Positions 18,128 through 27,294 of a DNA stretch of 64,000 nucleotides are shown here, one piece after another (the stretch's first letter is position 1; the number at the start of each line of letters is the position of its first letter). The position numbers and the translations under genes were made by a program. The DNA is from Weissella cibaria (GTDB lineage: Bacteria > Bacillota > Bacilli > Lactobacillales > Lactobacillaceae), in NCBI RefSeq assembly GCF_004521965.1, contig NZ_SDGK01000080.1:1-64000 (forward strand). The letters are read 5' to 3'. The notes under the pieces were generated by a model. That model searched no databases, was not told the origin of the DNA, and saw only the letters and a list, made by a program, of their open reading frames with translations.

Positions 18128-19612
18128 ATGATTATCGGACAAGGCATCGATGCACAAGTAATTAGCGATGTTGCGCGTTTGGCAGAACGTCGCCCTGAGT
18201 TTATTGATGTCGTGTTGACACCAGCAGAGCGTGAGGTGTTTGACGTACGCAAGGGTAAGCACCAAATGGAATTTTTAGCTGGCCGTTTTTCTATTAAAGA
18301 AGCGTACAGTAAAGCCATTGGTACGGGCATTGGGTCTGAGGCCCACTGGCACGACATGGAAGTATTACCAAATGAAGCTGGACAACCAGTCATGGTCAAG
18401 CACCCCAAGCAAGACGAGGCGGTGGCACATATTTCAATTTCACACACAGGTGGTACCGTACATAGTTCAGTAATTTTGGAATCGTTGGCGTCTTTACACC
18501 AACCGGTCAGTGAACGTCGCCCCTCTTGGTTGGAAATTTCAGCCGAGTCTTTGGCAAATAACGTGGCCTACGTGCGCGAACTGACCGAAACCAACCGGTT
18601 CTTTGCGGTTGTTAAAGCGAACGCATATGGGCATGGACTGCCACAAATTGTGACGGCGGCTAAACGTGCTAGTGTGGATGGATTTGCAGTGGCGACAATT
18701 GATGAAGGGGTTTGGTTGCGCCAATTTGGTGTGAAGTTACCTATTTTGATTTTGGGTGTGACGTCAGTGTCGTATGTGGCCGACTTAGCAAAGTATGCTT
18801 TAATTCCCGCTGTAGCCAGCGAGGCATGGCTGGAAGAAGCCCTAAGTCAACTTAAGTCTGAGGCAACCTTAACAGTATCGGTTGCGGTGGATACTGGCAT
18901 GGGCCGAATCGGTATTCGTAATCGCGAGGAACTTGAGCGGGTGGTTGCAAAGTTGAATGCGACTGATAACGTTGTGTTCCAAGGTATTGGTATGCACTTT
19001 GCAACAGCTGATGGGAATGATACGGTCTATTTTGAAAGGCAATTAGCCAAGTGGCACGAGTTGACAGATGAATTGGATTTGCCAGCCGATATTTGGCGCC
19101 ATTTGGCCAACTCGGGTACGTCATTGTGGCATGATCAACCAAGCACGGATGCAGTTCGCGTTGGGGCGGCCATGTATGGATTCGATGCCTCACAGGGAGC
19201 CTTGCCAAATCGTGATTTACAACCAGTTTTGTCATTGAAGGCTGAGTTGGTTCACGTTAAGCAGGTGCCAGCTGGTACGTCAATTTCGTACGGGGCAACT
19301 TATACAACGACGGAACCAGAATGGATTGGGACAGTGCCAGTCGGATACGCGGATGGCTATCCACGTGCTCTCCAAGGCATGGATGTGTTGCTACCAGATG
19401 GCCGTCGAGCAGAATTAGTTGGCCGAATTGCAATGGATCAATTTATGATTCGACTACCAGAAGAGATGCCGGTTGGAACGGTTGTCACGCTGATTGGCCG
19501 GGTCGGCGATGAAGAAATTACGTTAGTTGATTTGGCAAATAAGATGGATACGATTCCCTATGAAATCGCCACCGGATTGTCACCAAGATTACCACGTCAT
19601 TTAGTGAAGTAG
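18128..19612 (+). CDS. Fused holo-ACP synthase (AcpS) - alanine racemase (Alr)
   Basis: One uninterrupted 494-residue frame holds two enzymes normally encoded separately. Residues 1-120 match AcpS, which transfers 4'-phosphopantetheine from CoA to acyl carrier proteins: GQGIDAQVI with the metal-binding Asp, FLAGRFSIKEAYSKAIGTGI with the catalytic Glu, and HISISHT. Residues about 132-494 match PLP-dependent alanine racemase: AVVKANAYGHG with the PLP Lys, GMGRIGIR, and SYGATY with the catalytic Tyr. The join is LESLASLHQPVSERRPSWLEIS. Start ATG 18128 with GGGAGG; TATAAT at 18087-18092. No internal stop or frameshift. In other Bacilli acpS and alr are adjacent genes. MazF follows after 9 bases and dlt lies 2 kb downstream. 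Confidence 0.93.
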   Translation: MIIGQGIDAQVISDVARLAERRPEFIDVVLTPAEREVFDVRKGKHQMEFLAGRFSIKEAYSKAIGTGIGSEAHWHDMEVLPNEAGQPVMVKHPKQDEAVAHISISHTGGTVHSSVILESLASLHQPVSERRPSWLEISAESLANNVAYVRELTETNRFFAVVKANAYGHGLPQIVTAAKRASVDGFAVATIDEGVWLRQFGVKLPILILGVTSVSYVADLAKYALIPAVASEAWLEEALSQLKSEATLTVSVAVDTGMGRIGIRNREELERVVAKLNATDNVVFQGIGMHFATADGNDTVYFERQLAKWHELTDELDLPADIWRHLANSGTSLWHDQPSTDAVRVGAAMYGFDASQGALPNRDLQPVLSLKAELVHVKQVPAGTSISYGATYTTTEPEWIGTVPVGYADGYPRALQGMDVLLPDGRRAELVGRIAMDQFMIRLPEEMPVGTVVTLIGRVGDEEITLVDLANKMDTIPYEIATGLSPRLPRHLVK

Positions 19613-19621
19613 AGAGAGCGT

Positions 19622-19984
19622 ATGGCAAGTCGACATGATATCAAACGCGGTGACATTTTTTTTGCGGATTTGTCACCTGTTGTGGGATCGGAACAAGGCG
19701 GGCAACGGCCAGTAGTGATTATTCAAAATGATGTGGGTAATCAACACGCGCCAACTGTGATTGTTGCACCGATTACTGCGCAAATTGCAAAGCCTAAGAT
19801 GCCAACCCATGTGGGGTTACCGGCTGAATTAGAGGATACTGGGATCGCTCGCAATTCGGTAATTTTGTTGGAACAGATTCGAACGATTGATAAGCGCCGA
19901 TTGCAAGATAAAATTGGTCTTGTCCCAGGTCATCTGGTGGCAAAGCTAGATCAAGCGCTGGTTATTAGTTTAGGCTTAGTTTAA
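19622..19984 (+). CDS. mazF: MazF/PemK-family endoribonuclease toxin, no antitoxin visible
   Basis: 120-residue MazF-like sequence-specific mRNA interferase. Family features: KRGDIFFADLSPVVGSEQGGQRPVVIIQND at the N terminus (only parts quoted: GDIFFADLSP, GSEQGGQRP), TVIVAPIT in the middle and a C-terminal VISLGLV. In Bacillus the order is alr-mazE-mazF; here mazF begins 9 bases after the alr part and there is no room for mazE. It may be tamed by an unlinked antitoxin or be a low-activity form. Probably co-transcribed with acpS-alr. Confidence 0.9.
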   Translation: MASRHDIKRGDIFFADLSPVVGSEQGGQRPVVIIQNDVGNQHAPTVIVAPITAQIAKPKMPTHVGLPAELEDTGIARNSVILLEQIRTIDKRRLQDKIGLVPGHLVAKLDQALVISLGLV

Positions 19985-20056
19985 CCCCTTATTTTTCAGA
20001 ATAGTTGCAAATAGCTGTTAAAATAATAGCAATAAATAAAAGGAGGAGTGGTGCTC

Positions 20057-21385
20057 ATGGAACACTTTAATGTGGGTATTATTGGTTCAGGCCCTGCTGG
20101 TTTGTCAGCGGCCTTTCCATTGCAAGCAGCTGGCCAATCAGTTGTGATTGTCGAAGAGTATCTCTGGGGTGGTACCTGCCCTAATTATGGTTGCGATCCT
20201 AAGAAGGTCTTGTTGGCGGCTGTTGAAGCTAAGGAACAAGCAGAATGGATGCAACACACAGGCTTGATCGGTCACAATGAGATTGACTGGCCAGCCTTGA
20301 TGGAACACAAGATGGCATACACGGATCCTGTACCTGCTCGTAAAATTGCGGGCTTGGATGATGCGGGTATTACACACAAGTACGGACATGCATACTTTGT
20401 TGATGAGCACACTGTCTCAACGGGAACGGAAACGTTCACGGCTGATAAGTGGATTATCGCAACGGGTGCGCGTCCCGCGCGTTTGTCAGTGCCTGGTGAT
20501 GAATTGTTGCACGACAATGAGGACTTTTTGAACTTGCCTAAGATGCCAGAAGAAGTGGCCTTCATCGGTGCTGGCTTCATTGCCATCGAATTTGCCGGTA
20601 TTGCAGCGGCGGCGGGTGCTAAGGTACACGTTGTTGCTAAGCACGATGTTATTCTACGTGAGTTTGACCAAGATTTGACGCAAGATTTGATTGCGCAAAT
20701 GGAGAGCAAGGGAATTACGTTCCACTGGAACTTCGATACCGCTGCCGTAGAAGAAACGGCAGACGGTCGCTTTGATATCGTTGCGGCAGATGGTCGTCGT
20801 GTAACAAGCGGTATGCCATTTATTGCAGCTGGTCGTGCAGGTAATACAGAAGACTTGAGCTTGGATGCAGCCGGCGTTGAAGTGGCGGGTAACGGTATCA
20901 AGGTTATGGCTGATTTGCGTACGACGAACCCTAACATTTTTGCGGTAGGTGACGTTGCTGAATCGCCTGTACCAAAGTTGACGCCAACTGGTGCCTATGA
21001 GGCACGTTATGTGGCTGGCTTGTTGACTGGTACCGAGCCAGAAAAAATTTCATACCCGGCTATTCCAACGATGGTCTACGGATCACCAAAGCTGGGGCAA
21101 GTTGGTATGTCAGCTGTTGAGGCTGAAGCAAAAGGCATGCGTGTTAACTCAATTGACATGACACCTTGGCTAGCATATTGGCGTCATAAGGAACCGATTG
21201 CGAAAGCAAAGGTTGTCTTAGACGAAAAGGGCGTTATTATCGGTGCAACTGTTTTGAGTGCTGAGGCGGATGAGTTGTTGAACTACTTCACAGTGGCTAT
21301 CAACCAAAAGCAAGACAAGTGGGCGATTAAGCACAACTTGTACTCATACCCATCTATTGCATCAGATATGGGCTTCTTTGCCTAA
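20057..21385 (+). CDS. FAD-dependent pyridine nucleotide-disulfide oxidoreductase (glutathione reductase-like)
   Basis: Flavoprotein of the class I disulfide oxidoreductase family, 442 residues. FAD motif GIIGSGPAGLSAA, redox-active disulfide GGTCPNYGCDPKK, NAD(P) motif IGAGFIAIEFAG, second FAD motif FAVGDV. The C-terminal dimerisation domain ends YSYPSIASDMGFFA: the His-Glu pair (HPT..E) that completes the active site of true glutathione or lipoamide reductases is not seen. The substrate is therefore uncertain (thiol, peroxide or metal reduction). ATG 20057 has AGGAGGA 9 bases upstream; GTG 20048/20051 are alternatives. Confidence 0.85.
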   Translation: MEHFNVGIIGSGPAGLSAAFPLQAAGQSVVIVEEYLWGGTCPNYGCDPKKVLLAAVEAKEQAEWMQHTGLIGHNEIDWPALMEHKMAYTDPVPARKIAGLDDAGITHKYGHAYFVDEHTVSTGTETFTADKWIIATGARPARLSVPGDELLHDNEDFLNLPKMPEEVAFIGAGFIAIEFAGIAAAAGAKVHVVAKHDVILREFDQDLTQDLIAQMESKGITFHWNFDTAAVEETADGRFDIVAADGRRVTSGMPFIAAGRAGNTEDLSLDAAGVEVAGNGIKVMADLRTTNPNIFAVGDVAESPVPKLTPTGAYEARYVAGLLTGTEPEKISYPAIPTMVYGSPKLGQVGMSAVEAEAKGMRVNSIDMTPWLAYWRHKEPIAKAKVVLDEKGVIIGATVLSAEADELLNYFTVAINQKQDKWAIKHNLYSYPSIASDMGFFA

Positions 21386-21400
21386 TCATATAAATAATGA

Positions 21401-21440
21401 AAAACCATTGATGACTTTAAAAAGTTGTCGATGGCTTTTT
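21401..21440 (+). terminator. Terminator after the oxidoreductase gene
   Basis: AAAACCATTGATGAC / GTTGTCGATGGCTTTTT hairpin. Confidence 0.72.
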
Positions 21441-21695
21441 CGTTATATGGTATTTTTTGCATAGTATCACTTTAAAATAACATTACACTGAGAACAGTAA
21501 CTTGGTTTCTCTTATTGTTATTGAATTTTGCTGTCAAATAGAATTTTTTTATTATTTTCGTCCACATAAAAAATTGGTTAACCGATAATATGTAATTTTA
21601 ATATGTGTTTAAGGTTGCGGGGGTATTTTAAGGTACGAAATATTTGTCATATTGACGATAAGTAAATTTAAAAAAAGTTACACAAGGAGATAGAC
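21441..21695 (+). promoter_or_regulatory. AT-rich dlt upstream region
   Basis: No gene fits here. The stretch is much richer in A/T than its flanks. TTGTCA (around 21645) and the TTTAAA about 17 bp further on, and TTGGTT near 21574, are possible promoter parts, none convincing. AAGGAGA at 21684-21690 is the dltX ribosome binding site. The dlt promoter must lie here, but I cannot place it with certainty. Confidence 0.4.
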
Positions 21696-21845
21696 ATGAA
21701 GGAAGAACAGGATTTTCGCAAGACAAAGCCTGTGATGAAGTTTATTGGACAGACCGTATTTTATGCATTGGTTATCCTGGCTTTGATTTACCTTTATGGT
21801 TATTCAGGCTTGGGACAGGGCCACTTTATTTATAACGAATTCTAA
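21696..21845 (+). CDS. dltX: Teichoic acid D-Ala incorporation-associated protein DltX
   Basis: 49-residue single-pass membrane peptide (one TM helix, about 17-36, FYALVILALIYLYGY) ending in FIYNEF, the conserved C-terminal motif of DltX. It is required for teichoic acid D-alanylation and acts with DltB/DltD, where the C-terminal tail receives D-Ala. Start ATG with AAGGAGA five bases upstream. First gene of dltXABCD. Its short length makes it easy for gene finders to miss. Confidence 0.93.
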   Translation: MKEEQDFRKTKPVMKFIGQTVFYALVILALIYLYGYSGLGQGHFIYNEF

Positions 21846-21888
21846 TTTGAGATTGTTTTATTTATAGAAAGAAGATTTTGAGATTATC

Positions 21889-23430
21889 ATGCAAATTACA
21901 AACATGCTTGCAACGATTGATGACTATGCTAAGACGCAACCAGATATGGCTGTCTACAACGTCCTTGGTGACACGCACACATACGCTGATTTGAAGCGCG
22001 ATTCAGATGGCTTGGCTGCCTATGTTGATTCATTGGGCTTGCCTGATAAGTCATTGGTGATGGTGTTTGGTGGTCAAGAATATGAGATGCTTGCGACCTT
22101 TGTTGGGTTGAGTAAGTCAGGTCACGCCTATGCGCCAGTTGACGTGAACTCAGCTAACGAGCGTTTAACGAATATTTTGACAATTGGTGAACCAAAGTTG
22201 GTGATCGCTATCGATCCATTGCCAATCGACATTACATCGGTACCCGTTGTGACATTGGACCAAGTGCACGAAGCCTTTGCTTCAAAGGCTGATTATGAGA
22301 TGACGCACGCTGTATCTGGTGACGATAACTACTACATTATCTTTACGTCAGGAACGACCGGTTTGCCTAAGGGTGTGCAAATTTCACACAACAACTTGTT
22401 GTCATACACAAACTGGATGTTGAATACGGATGATTTTGATGTCCCAACACAACCACAAATGTTGGCACAACCACCATACTCATTCGATTTGTCAGTCATG
22501 TACTGGGCCCCAACGTTGGTAATGGGTGGTACGTTATACGCTTTGCCAAAGCACGTCACTGAAAACTTCAAGGAATTGTTTGCAGCTTTGCCTGAATTGC
22601 CAATTCAAGTTTGGACATCGACGCCATCATTCGCTGATATGGCCATGTTGTCAGAATACTTTAACGCTGAAAAGATGCCAACTATTAAGTACTTCTACTT
22701 TGATGGTGAAGAATTGACTGTAAGTACAGCAGCAAAGTTGCACGAGCGCTTCCCAGAAGCTCGCATTGTGAATGCCTATGGTCCAACTGAAGCGACGGTT
22801 GCTTTGTCTGCAGTTGCGATCACACCAGCAATGATTGAAAAGGCTGAGCGTTTGCCAATTGGCTTCCCTAAGCCAGATTCACCAACTTTTGTCATGGACG
22901 AAGATGGTAACAAGTTGCCAGCTGGTGAACAAGGCGAAATCATTGTGTCTGGCCCAGCAGTTTCAAAGGGGTACTTGAACAATCCTGAAAAGACTGCTGC
23001 AGCCTTCTTTGAGTTAGATGGGCAACCAGCTTACCACACGGGTGACTTAGGTTACTTTGATGAAGAGGGTTTGTTGCACTATGGTGGTCGTTTAGACTTC
23101 CAAATCAAGTTCAATGGTTACCGTATCGAGTTGGAAGAAGTGTCACACATCTTGAAATTGTCACAATATGTTGAATCAGCGGTTGCTGTGCCACGTTATA
23201 ACGACCAACACAAGGTGCAAAACTTATTGGCCTATGTCGTGGTCAAGCCTGGCGTTCGTGAGCAATTCGAAAAGGATTTGCAATTGACTAAGGCAATTAA
23301 GGAAGATTTGCAAAATGATATGATGCCATACATGATGCCTTCACGCTTCATGTACCGCGAAGACTTGCCAATTACGCCAAATGGTAAGATTAATATTAAG
23401 GCGTTGATTGCTGAGGTTAATAACCGATGA
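21889..23430 (+). CDS. dltA: D-alanine--D-alanyl carrier protein ligase DltA
   Basis: Adenylates D-alanine and loads it on holo-DltC. 513 residues of the ANL adenylation family: P-loop-like [28 protein letters not shown] and [15 protein letters not shown] hinge, C-terminal catalytic Lys in [12 protein letters not shown]. Start ATG with AGAAAGAAG upstream. The stop overlaps the dltB start by four bases (ATGA type), indicating coupled translation. Feeds D-Ala made by the upstream AcpS-Alr fusion into the wall. Confidence 0.96.
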   Translation: MQITNMLATIDDYAKTQPDMAVYNVLGDTHTYADLKRDSDGLAAYVDSLGLPDKSLVMVFGGQEYEMLATFVGLSKSGHAYAPVDVNSANERLTNILTIGEPKLVIAIDPLPIDITSVPVVTLDQVHEAFASKADYEMTHAVSGDDNYYIIFTSGTTGLPKGVQISHNNLLSYTNWMLNTDDFDVPTQPQMLAQPPYSFDLSVMYWAPTLVMGGTLYALPKHVTENFKELFAALPELPIQVWTSTPSFADMAMLSEYFNAEKMPTIKYFYFDGEELTVSTAAKLHERFPEARIVNAYGPTEATVALSAVAITPAMIEKAERLPIGFPKPDSPTFVMDEDGNKLPAGEQGEIIVSGPAVSKGYLNNPEKTAAAFFELDGQPAYHTGDLGYFDEEGLLHYGGRLDFQIKFNGYRIELEEVSHILKLSQYVESAVAVPRYNDQHKVQNLLAYVVVKPGVREQFEKDLQLTKAIKEDLQNDMMPYMMPSRFMYREDLPITPNGKINIKALIAEVNNR

Positions 23431-24653
23431 TGAACTGGTTGCAAGAGCTACCGAATTGGCAGCCATACGGCGATCCTCAATATTTCATCTATTTGCTTGT
23501 TGCGCTAATTCCAGTTGTGGTGGCATTACTCTTTGGTAAGCGCATTAATTGGTACGAAGGCTTAGTATCATTAGCGTTTATTGTCTTGATGTTCGCCGGC
23601 TCGCACTGGCAACAATTTATTGCCTTAATCGGGTATATTATCTGGCAGGCTGTGATGGTCTTTGGCTATGCTAAATATCGACAAAAGGCGGATAATAAGT
23701 GGGTATTCTATGGTGCCGTATTCTTAGATGTATTGCCATTAGCGATCGTGAAGATCACACCAGCTGTTGCGATGGGGCAAAATTCATTGCTTGGCTTTCT
23801 AGGGATTTCCTACTTGATGTTCCGTTCGGTCGGCATGTTGATGGAGATGCGTGATGGTGTGTTGAAGGAATTCACCTTTGGCCAATTCTTACGCTTTATG
23901 CTCTTCATGCCAACCTTGTCTTCAGGACCAATTGATCGGTTCCGGCGCTTTGCGGAAGATTATGAAACGGTACCTGACCGGGATAAGTACCTGGGGATGA
24001 TTGAAAAAGCGGTCCACTATTTGTTCTTAGGCTTCTTTTACAAGTTCATCTTGGCTTACATTTTTGGGACACTGCTTTTGCCGGGCTTAAAGCATGAGGC
24101 ACTGGTTGCTGGAGGACTAATTAATTGGCCAACGATTGGTGTCATGTATGCGTACGGTTTCGACTTGTTCTTCGACTTTGCCGGGTACTCATTGTTCGCA
24201 GTGGCAATTTCGTACTTAATGAGTGTTGAGACGCCAATGAACTTTGATAAGCCATTTATGGCAAAAAACTTAAAGGACTTTTGGAATCGGTGGCACATGT
24301 CACTAAGTTTTTGGTTCCGTGATTTTATCTTTATGCGCCTAGTGATGGTGTTCATGCGCCACAAGGTGTTTAAGAACCGTAATGTCACGTCTGGTGTGGT
24401 TTATGTGATTAACATGACGATCATGGGATTTTGGCATGGTGTAACTTGGTATTACATCAGTTATGGTATTTTCCACGGGCTAGCCTTGGTGATTAATGAT
24501 TGGTGGCTGCGTTATAAGCGTCGCCATAAGAAGCATATTCCGCACAATAAGTTCACGGAAGGGTTTGCAATTTTCCTAACGTTTAACATTGTTATGATTA
24601 GCTTCTTGCTGTTCTCTGGATTCTTGGACCAACTTTGGTTCCATAATCACTAG
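23427..24653 (+). CDS. dltB: D-alanyl transfer MBOAT protein DltB
   Basis: Polytopic membrane O-acyltransferase that passes D-Ala from DltC across the membrane towards teichoic acid. 408 residues with about 10 hydrophobic helices; MBOAT signatures [19 protein letters not shown] and the catalytic His in [14 protein letters not shown] (about 333-346). Starts ATGATG (23427/23430) overlapping the end of dltA, with GAGG at 23413-23416. Confidence 0.95.
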   Translation: MMNWLQELPNWQPYGDPQYFIYLLVALIPVVVALLFGKRINWYEGLVSLAFIVLMFAGSHWQQFIALIGYIIWQAVMVFGYAKYRQKADNKWVFYGAVFLDVLPLAIVKITPAVAMGQNSLLGFLGISYLMFRSVGMLMEMRDGVLKEFTFGQFLRFMLFMPTLSSGPIDRFRRFAEDYETVPDRDKYLGMIEKAVHYLFLGFFYKFILAYIFGTLLLPGLKHEALVAGGLINWPTIGVMYAYGFDLFFDFAGYSLFAVAISYLMSVETPMNFDKPFMAKNLKDFWNRWHMSLSFWFRDFIFMRLVMVFMRHKVFKNRNVTSGVVYVINMTIMGFWHGVTWYYISYGIFHGLALVINDWWLRYKRRHKKHIPHNKFTEGFAIFLTFNIVMISFLLFSGFLDQLWFHNH

Positions 24654-24674
24654 TAATGAATGAGGTATATAAAA

Positions 24675-24914
24675 ATGGATGTAAAGACTGAAGTATTGGG
24701 AATGATTAACGATTTGTTCTTGGAAGACGTATCAGACATGATGGATGAAGATTTGTTTGATGCTGGTGTCTTAGACTCAATGGGAACGGTTGAACTAGTG
24801 CTTGAAATCGAATCTAAGTTTAACATTAAGGTACCAGTTTCTGAAATGGGTCGTGATGACTGGAACACAGTAAACAAGATTATTGAAGGTATCAAGGAGT
24901 TGCAAAATGCTTAA
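24675..24914 (+). CDS. dltC: D-alanyl carrier protein DltC
   Basis: Small cytoplasmic carrier (79 residues) with the phosphopantetheine attachment Ser in [10 protein letters not shown]. Needs AcpS for activation, and an AcpS domain is encoded 6.5 kb upstream fused to alanine racemase. I choose ATG 24675, with ATGAGG 9 bases before it, over the in-frame ATG at 24660, because it gives the family's size and [11 protein letters not shown] start. The 3' end overlaps dltD. Confidence 0.95.
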   Translation: MDVKTEVLGMINDLFLEDVSDMMDEDLFDAGVLDSMGTVELVLEIESKFNIKVPVSEMGRDDWNTVNKIIEGIKELQNA

Positions 24915-26160
24915 GCGTTTGGGCCTGATTTTTGGTCCAGTCATCGTTGCGGTCGTTGCGGTTGTGGCCGGTATTATGTTGATGCCGGAGGACAATAATA
25001 AGCACGCTTATCAATCTGAGCAGCGATCTGCCAATGCCTTAACACCAATTGTGTTTAAGAACCAAACCCTTAAGCAACGGGCCTTAAGCGATAAGCGACA
25101 CCGCTTCGTACCGTTCTTCGGTTCTAGTGAGTGGAGCCGTATGGATACGTTCCACCCATCCGTTTTGGCGGAAGGGTATCACCGATCATACCGGCCTTTC
25201 TTATTGGGACAACGTGGGGCACAGTCATTGACGCAGTACTTTGGCATGCAACAAATCACAAAGCAATTGACCAATAAGCAGGCGGTGTACGTGATTTCAC
25301 CACAGTGGTTTGTGAAGCAGGGTGAAGATCCAAATGCGTTTAAATATTACTTTAACCAAGCACAAGCATTAACGTGGTTACAACATGCTAAGGGGACCAC
25401 AGCTGATCGTTATGCGGCGAAGCGTTTGTTGGCAATGAATGTCTCTTCATCACTGACCGGTTATCTACGACGTATTGCTGACGGTAAAAAACTGACAGCA
25501 AATGATCAAGGCTGGATTAGTATGAAGCTACGTTTCTTGAACCATGAGGATTCATTATTTGCTGATATGCAGTTGGGTAATAATTATACGAAGCGTGTGT
25601 TGCCTAAGACAGATAACTTGCCAAAAACGTACAATGAAACAAAATTGAACGCTTTAGCTGATCAGTATGCCGCAGAGCACACGAAGTCAAACCAGTTTGG
25701 TATTGATGATAAGTTTTATCAACAACGTGTTGCCAAGCAATTGGGGAAGCTACGTGGGTCACAGCGTCAGTTTAATTATTTGCAGTCACCTGAATATGGC
25801 GATTTGCAGTTGGCCTTACAACAGTTTGCAGCGACACATACCAATGTGCTCTTTGTTATCCAACCAGTTAATGAAAAATGGGCGGCATACACGGGACTTG
25901 ATATGAAGATGTATGACCAGACAGTTGCGAAGATTAAGTCACAGTTAACGACACAAGGTTTTATGAATATTGCTGATTTTTCCCAATCAGGGGGTAAGCA
26001 ATATTTCATGCAAGATACCATCCACATGGGGTGGCGCGGTTGGCTAGCGTTCGATAAGCGGGTTAACCACTTCTTAACAACACCACAATCAACGCCTACT
26101 TATCACATGCGGGATAAGTATTATGGTCATGACTGGATGACGGCGACATCAGTGAATTAA
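24907..26160 (+). CDS. dltD: D-alanyl-lipoteichoic acid biosynthesis protein DltD
   Basis: Membrane-anchored extracellular SGNH-like esterase completing D-Ala transfer to teichoic acid. 417 residues: N-terminal TM helix (about 5-25), Ser in [11 protein letters not shown] (about 66-76) and the Asp/His pair in [11 protein letters not shown] near the C terminus. ATG 24907 has AAGGAG seven bases upstream and overlaps dltC by 8 bases; a TTG at 24883 would extend it needlessly. Last gene of the dlt operon, followed by a terminator hairpin. Confidence 0.95.
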   Translation: MLKRLGLIFGPVIVAVVAVVAGIMLMPEDNNKHAYQSEQRSANALTPIVFKNQTLKQRALSDKRHRFVPFFGSSEWSRMDTFHPSVLAEGYHRSYRPFLLGQRGAQSLTQYFGMQQITKQLTNKQAVYVISPQWFVKQGEDPNAFKYYFNQAQALTWLQHAKGTTADRYAAKRLLAMNVSSSLTGYLRRIADGKKLTANDQGWISMKLRFLNHEDSLFADMQLGNNYTKRVLPKTDNLPKTYNETKLNALADQYAAEHTKSNQFGIDDKFYQQRVAKQLGKLRGSQRQFNYLQSPEYGDLQLALQQFAATHTNVLFVIQPVNEKWAAYTGLDMKMYDQTVAKIKSQLTTQGFMNIADFSQSGGKQYFMQDTIHMGWRGWLAFDKRVNHFLTTPQSTPTYHMRDKYYGHDWMTATSVN

Positions 26161-26166
26161 ACCAAG

Positions 26167-26195
26167 AGTGGTGGCGATGCGTCACCACTTTTTTA
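26167..26195 (+). terminator. dlt operon terminator
   Basis: AGTGGTG / CACCACT hairpin with TTTTTT, seven bases after the dltD stop. The next gene starts only 15 bases later, so partial readthrough is possible. Confidence 0.75.
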
Positions 26196-26209
26196 GTAGG
26201 AGTAAGGAA

Positions 26210-27283
26210 ATGAATCAGCGAAAATTAATGATTAGTGTAGTTGTCTTAGCAACTAGTGTCATGACAATGGTTGGTGGCGTAGCGCGACCTGTTGTGGCGG
26301 CGAAGCACCACGTTAGTTGGGCCAAAACCCCATTTAGTCACGATCCAGCGATGACCGATTTAGCAAAGCGCACAGTTGCTAAAAACAAGCTTTCAGGTAG
26401 TCTATTAGTTGTTCGTGATAATAAGCCAGTTTTGTATCAGGCGTATGGGCACACCCTGACGACGCCTAATCAAGCGTTGAATGTCCAATCGGAATACGAA
26501 ATGGCCTCAATTCAGAAAAATTTAACAGCCATCATGTTGATGCGGGCACTTGCAGATCATCATCTGACATTAGGCACAACGGTTAGCCACTTTTTGCCAT
26601 CGCTACCAAACGCTAAAAAAATTACCATGCGTCAGTTATTGACGATGACGTCTAATTACCATTTGACGAGAGTTTCTAAGGAAGATTTGAATGAACAGGC
26701 GTATTTGAATTTTGACATGCAACATATCAAGATCAAGCAAACGCCAAAGTGGCGTTACGAAGCTGGTAATTATGATGTCATCGCGATGATTCTTCGTCAG
26801 TTACAAGGTAAATCGTATGATGATCAATTTAATGCGCTGTATAACCAACACCAAGGATATAATTTCCAAGGTTATGATGCATTTACGAAGTCGCCGTACT
26901 ATACTGAAAGTCAAAAAGAAACCGGCCAACATTATGATGGGCCGGCCATGATTTATAACCGTGAGATTGGTACTGGGGCAAAGGCAACGTCTGTTGTTAA
27001 CATGTATGAATTCTTAGAAGACGAACTACACGGCAAACTATTGTCTAAAAGTGCTTGGCAAAATATGACCAAAACAAATGGTAATGAGCAATATGCTAGT
27101 GGACTTTACCATCAAGCAGACGGCTCGCTCTATTTGCACGGTTTAATTCAGGGATACGAACCGACTATTAAAACGTCCCGTGATGGACACACAATGGTGA
27201 TTTGGTTCAGTAATCGTATGACCCAAAAAACGCATGCAAACGCGGCCTTTGCGCAACTGATGTTCCGGGCGGCGACTGAATAG
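26210..27283 (+). CDS. Secreted serine hydrolase, beta-lactamase/PBP fold
   Basis: Extracytoplasmic class C beta-lactamase-like (AmpH/EstB/D-aminopeptidase) protein, about 357 residues. Signal peptide with cleavage near VVAAKHH (about 26-29), SxxK motif in MASIQKNL, Tyr-x-Asn element in YEAGNYD, and a C-terminal YLHGLIQGYEP where the family's HxG/KTG motif is expected. Its position right after dltD suggests action on D-Ala esters or peptidoglycan stems, as known for some PBP-like D-Ala esterases; this is inference. ATG 26210 with AAGG just upstream is preferred to 26168, which lies in the terminator. Confidence 0.78.
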   Translation: MNQRKLMISVVVLATSVMTMVGGVARPVVAAKHHVSWAKTPFSHDPAMTDLAKRTVAKNKLSGSLLVVRDNKPVLYQAYGHTLTTPNQALNVQSEYEMASIQKNLTAIMLMRALADHHLTLGTTVSHFLPSLPNAKKITMRQLLTMTSNYHLTRVSKEDLNEQAYLNFDMQHIKIKQTPKWRYEAGNYDVIAMILRQLQGKSYDDQFNALYNQHQGYNFQGYDAFTKSPYYTESQKETGQHYDGPAMIYNREIGTGAKATSVVNMYEFLEDELHGKLLSKSAWQNMTKTNGNEQYASGLYHQADGSLYLHGLIQGYEPTIKTSRDGHTMVIWFSNRMTQKTHANAAFAQLMFRAATE

Positions 27284-27294
27284 AGAGGGATGCT

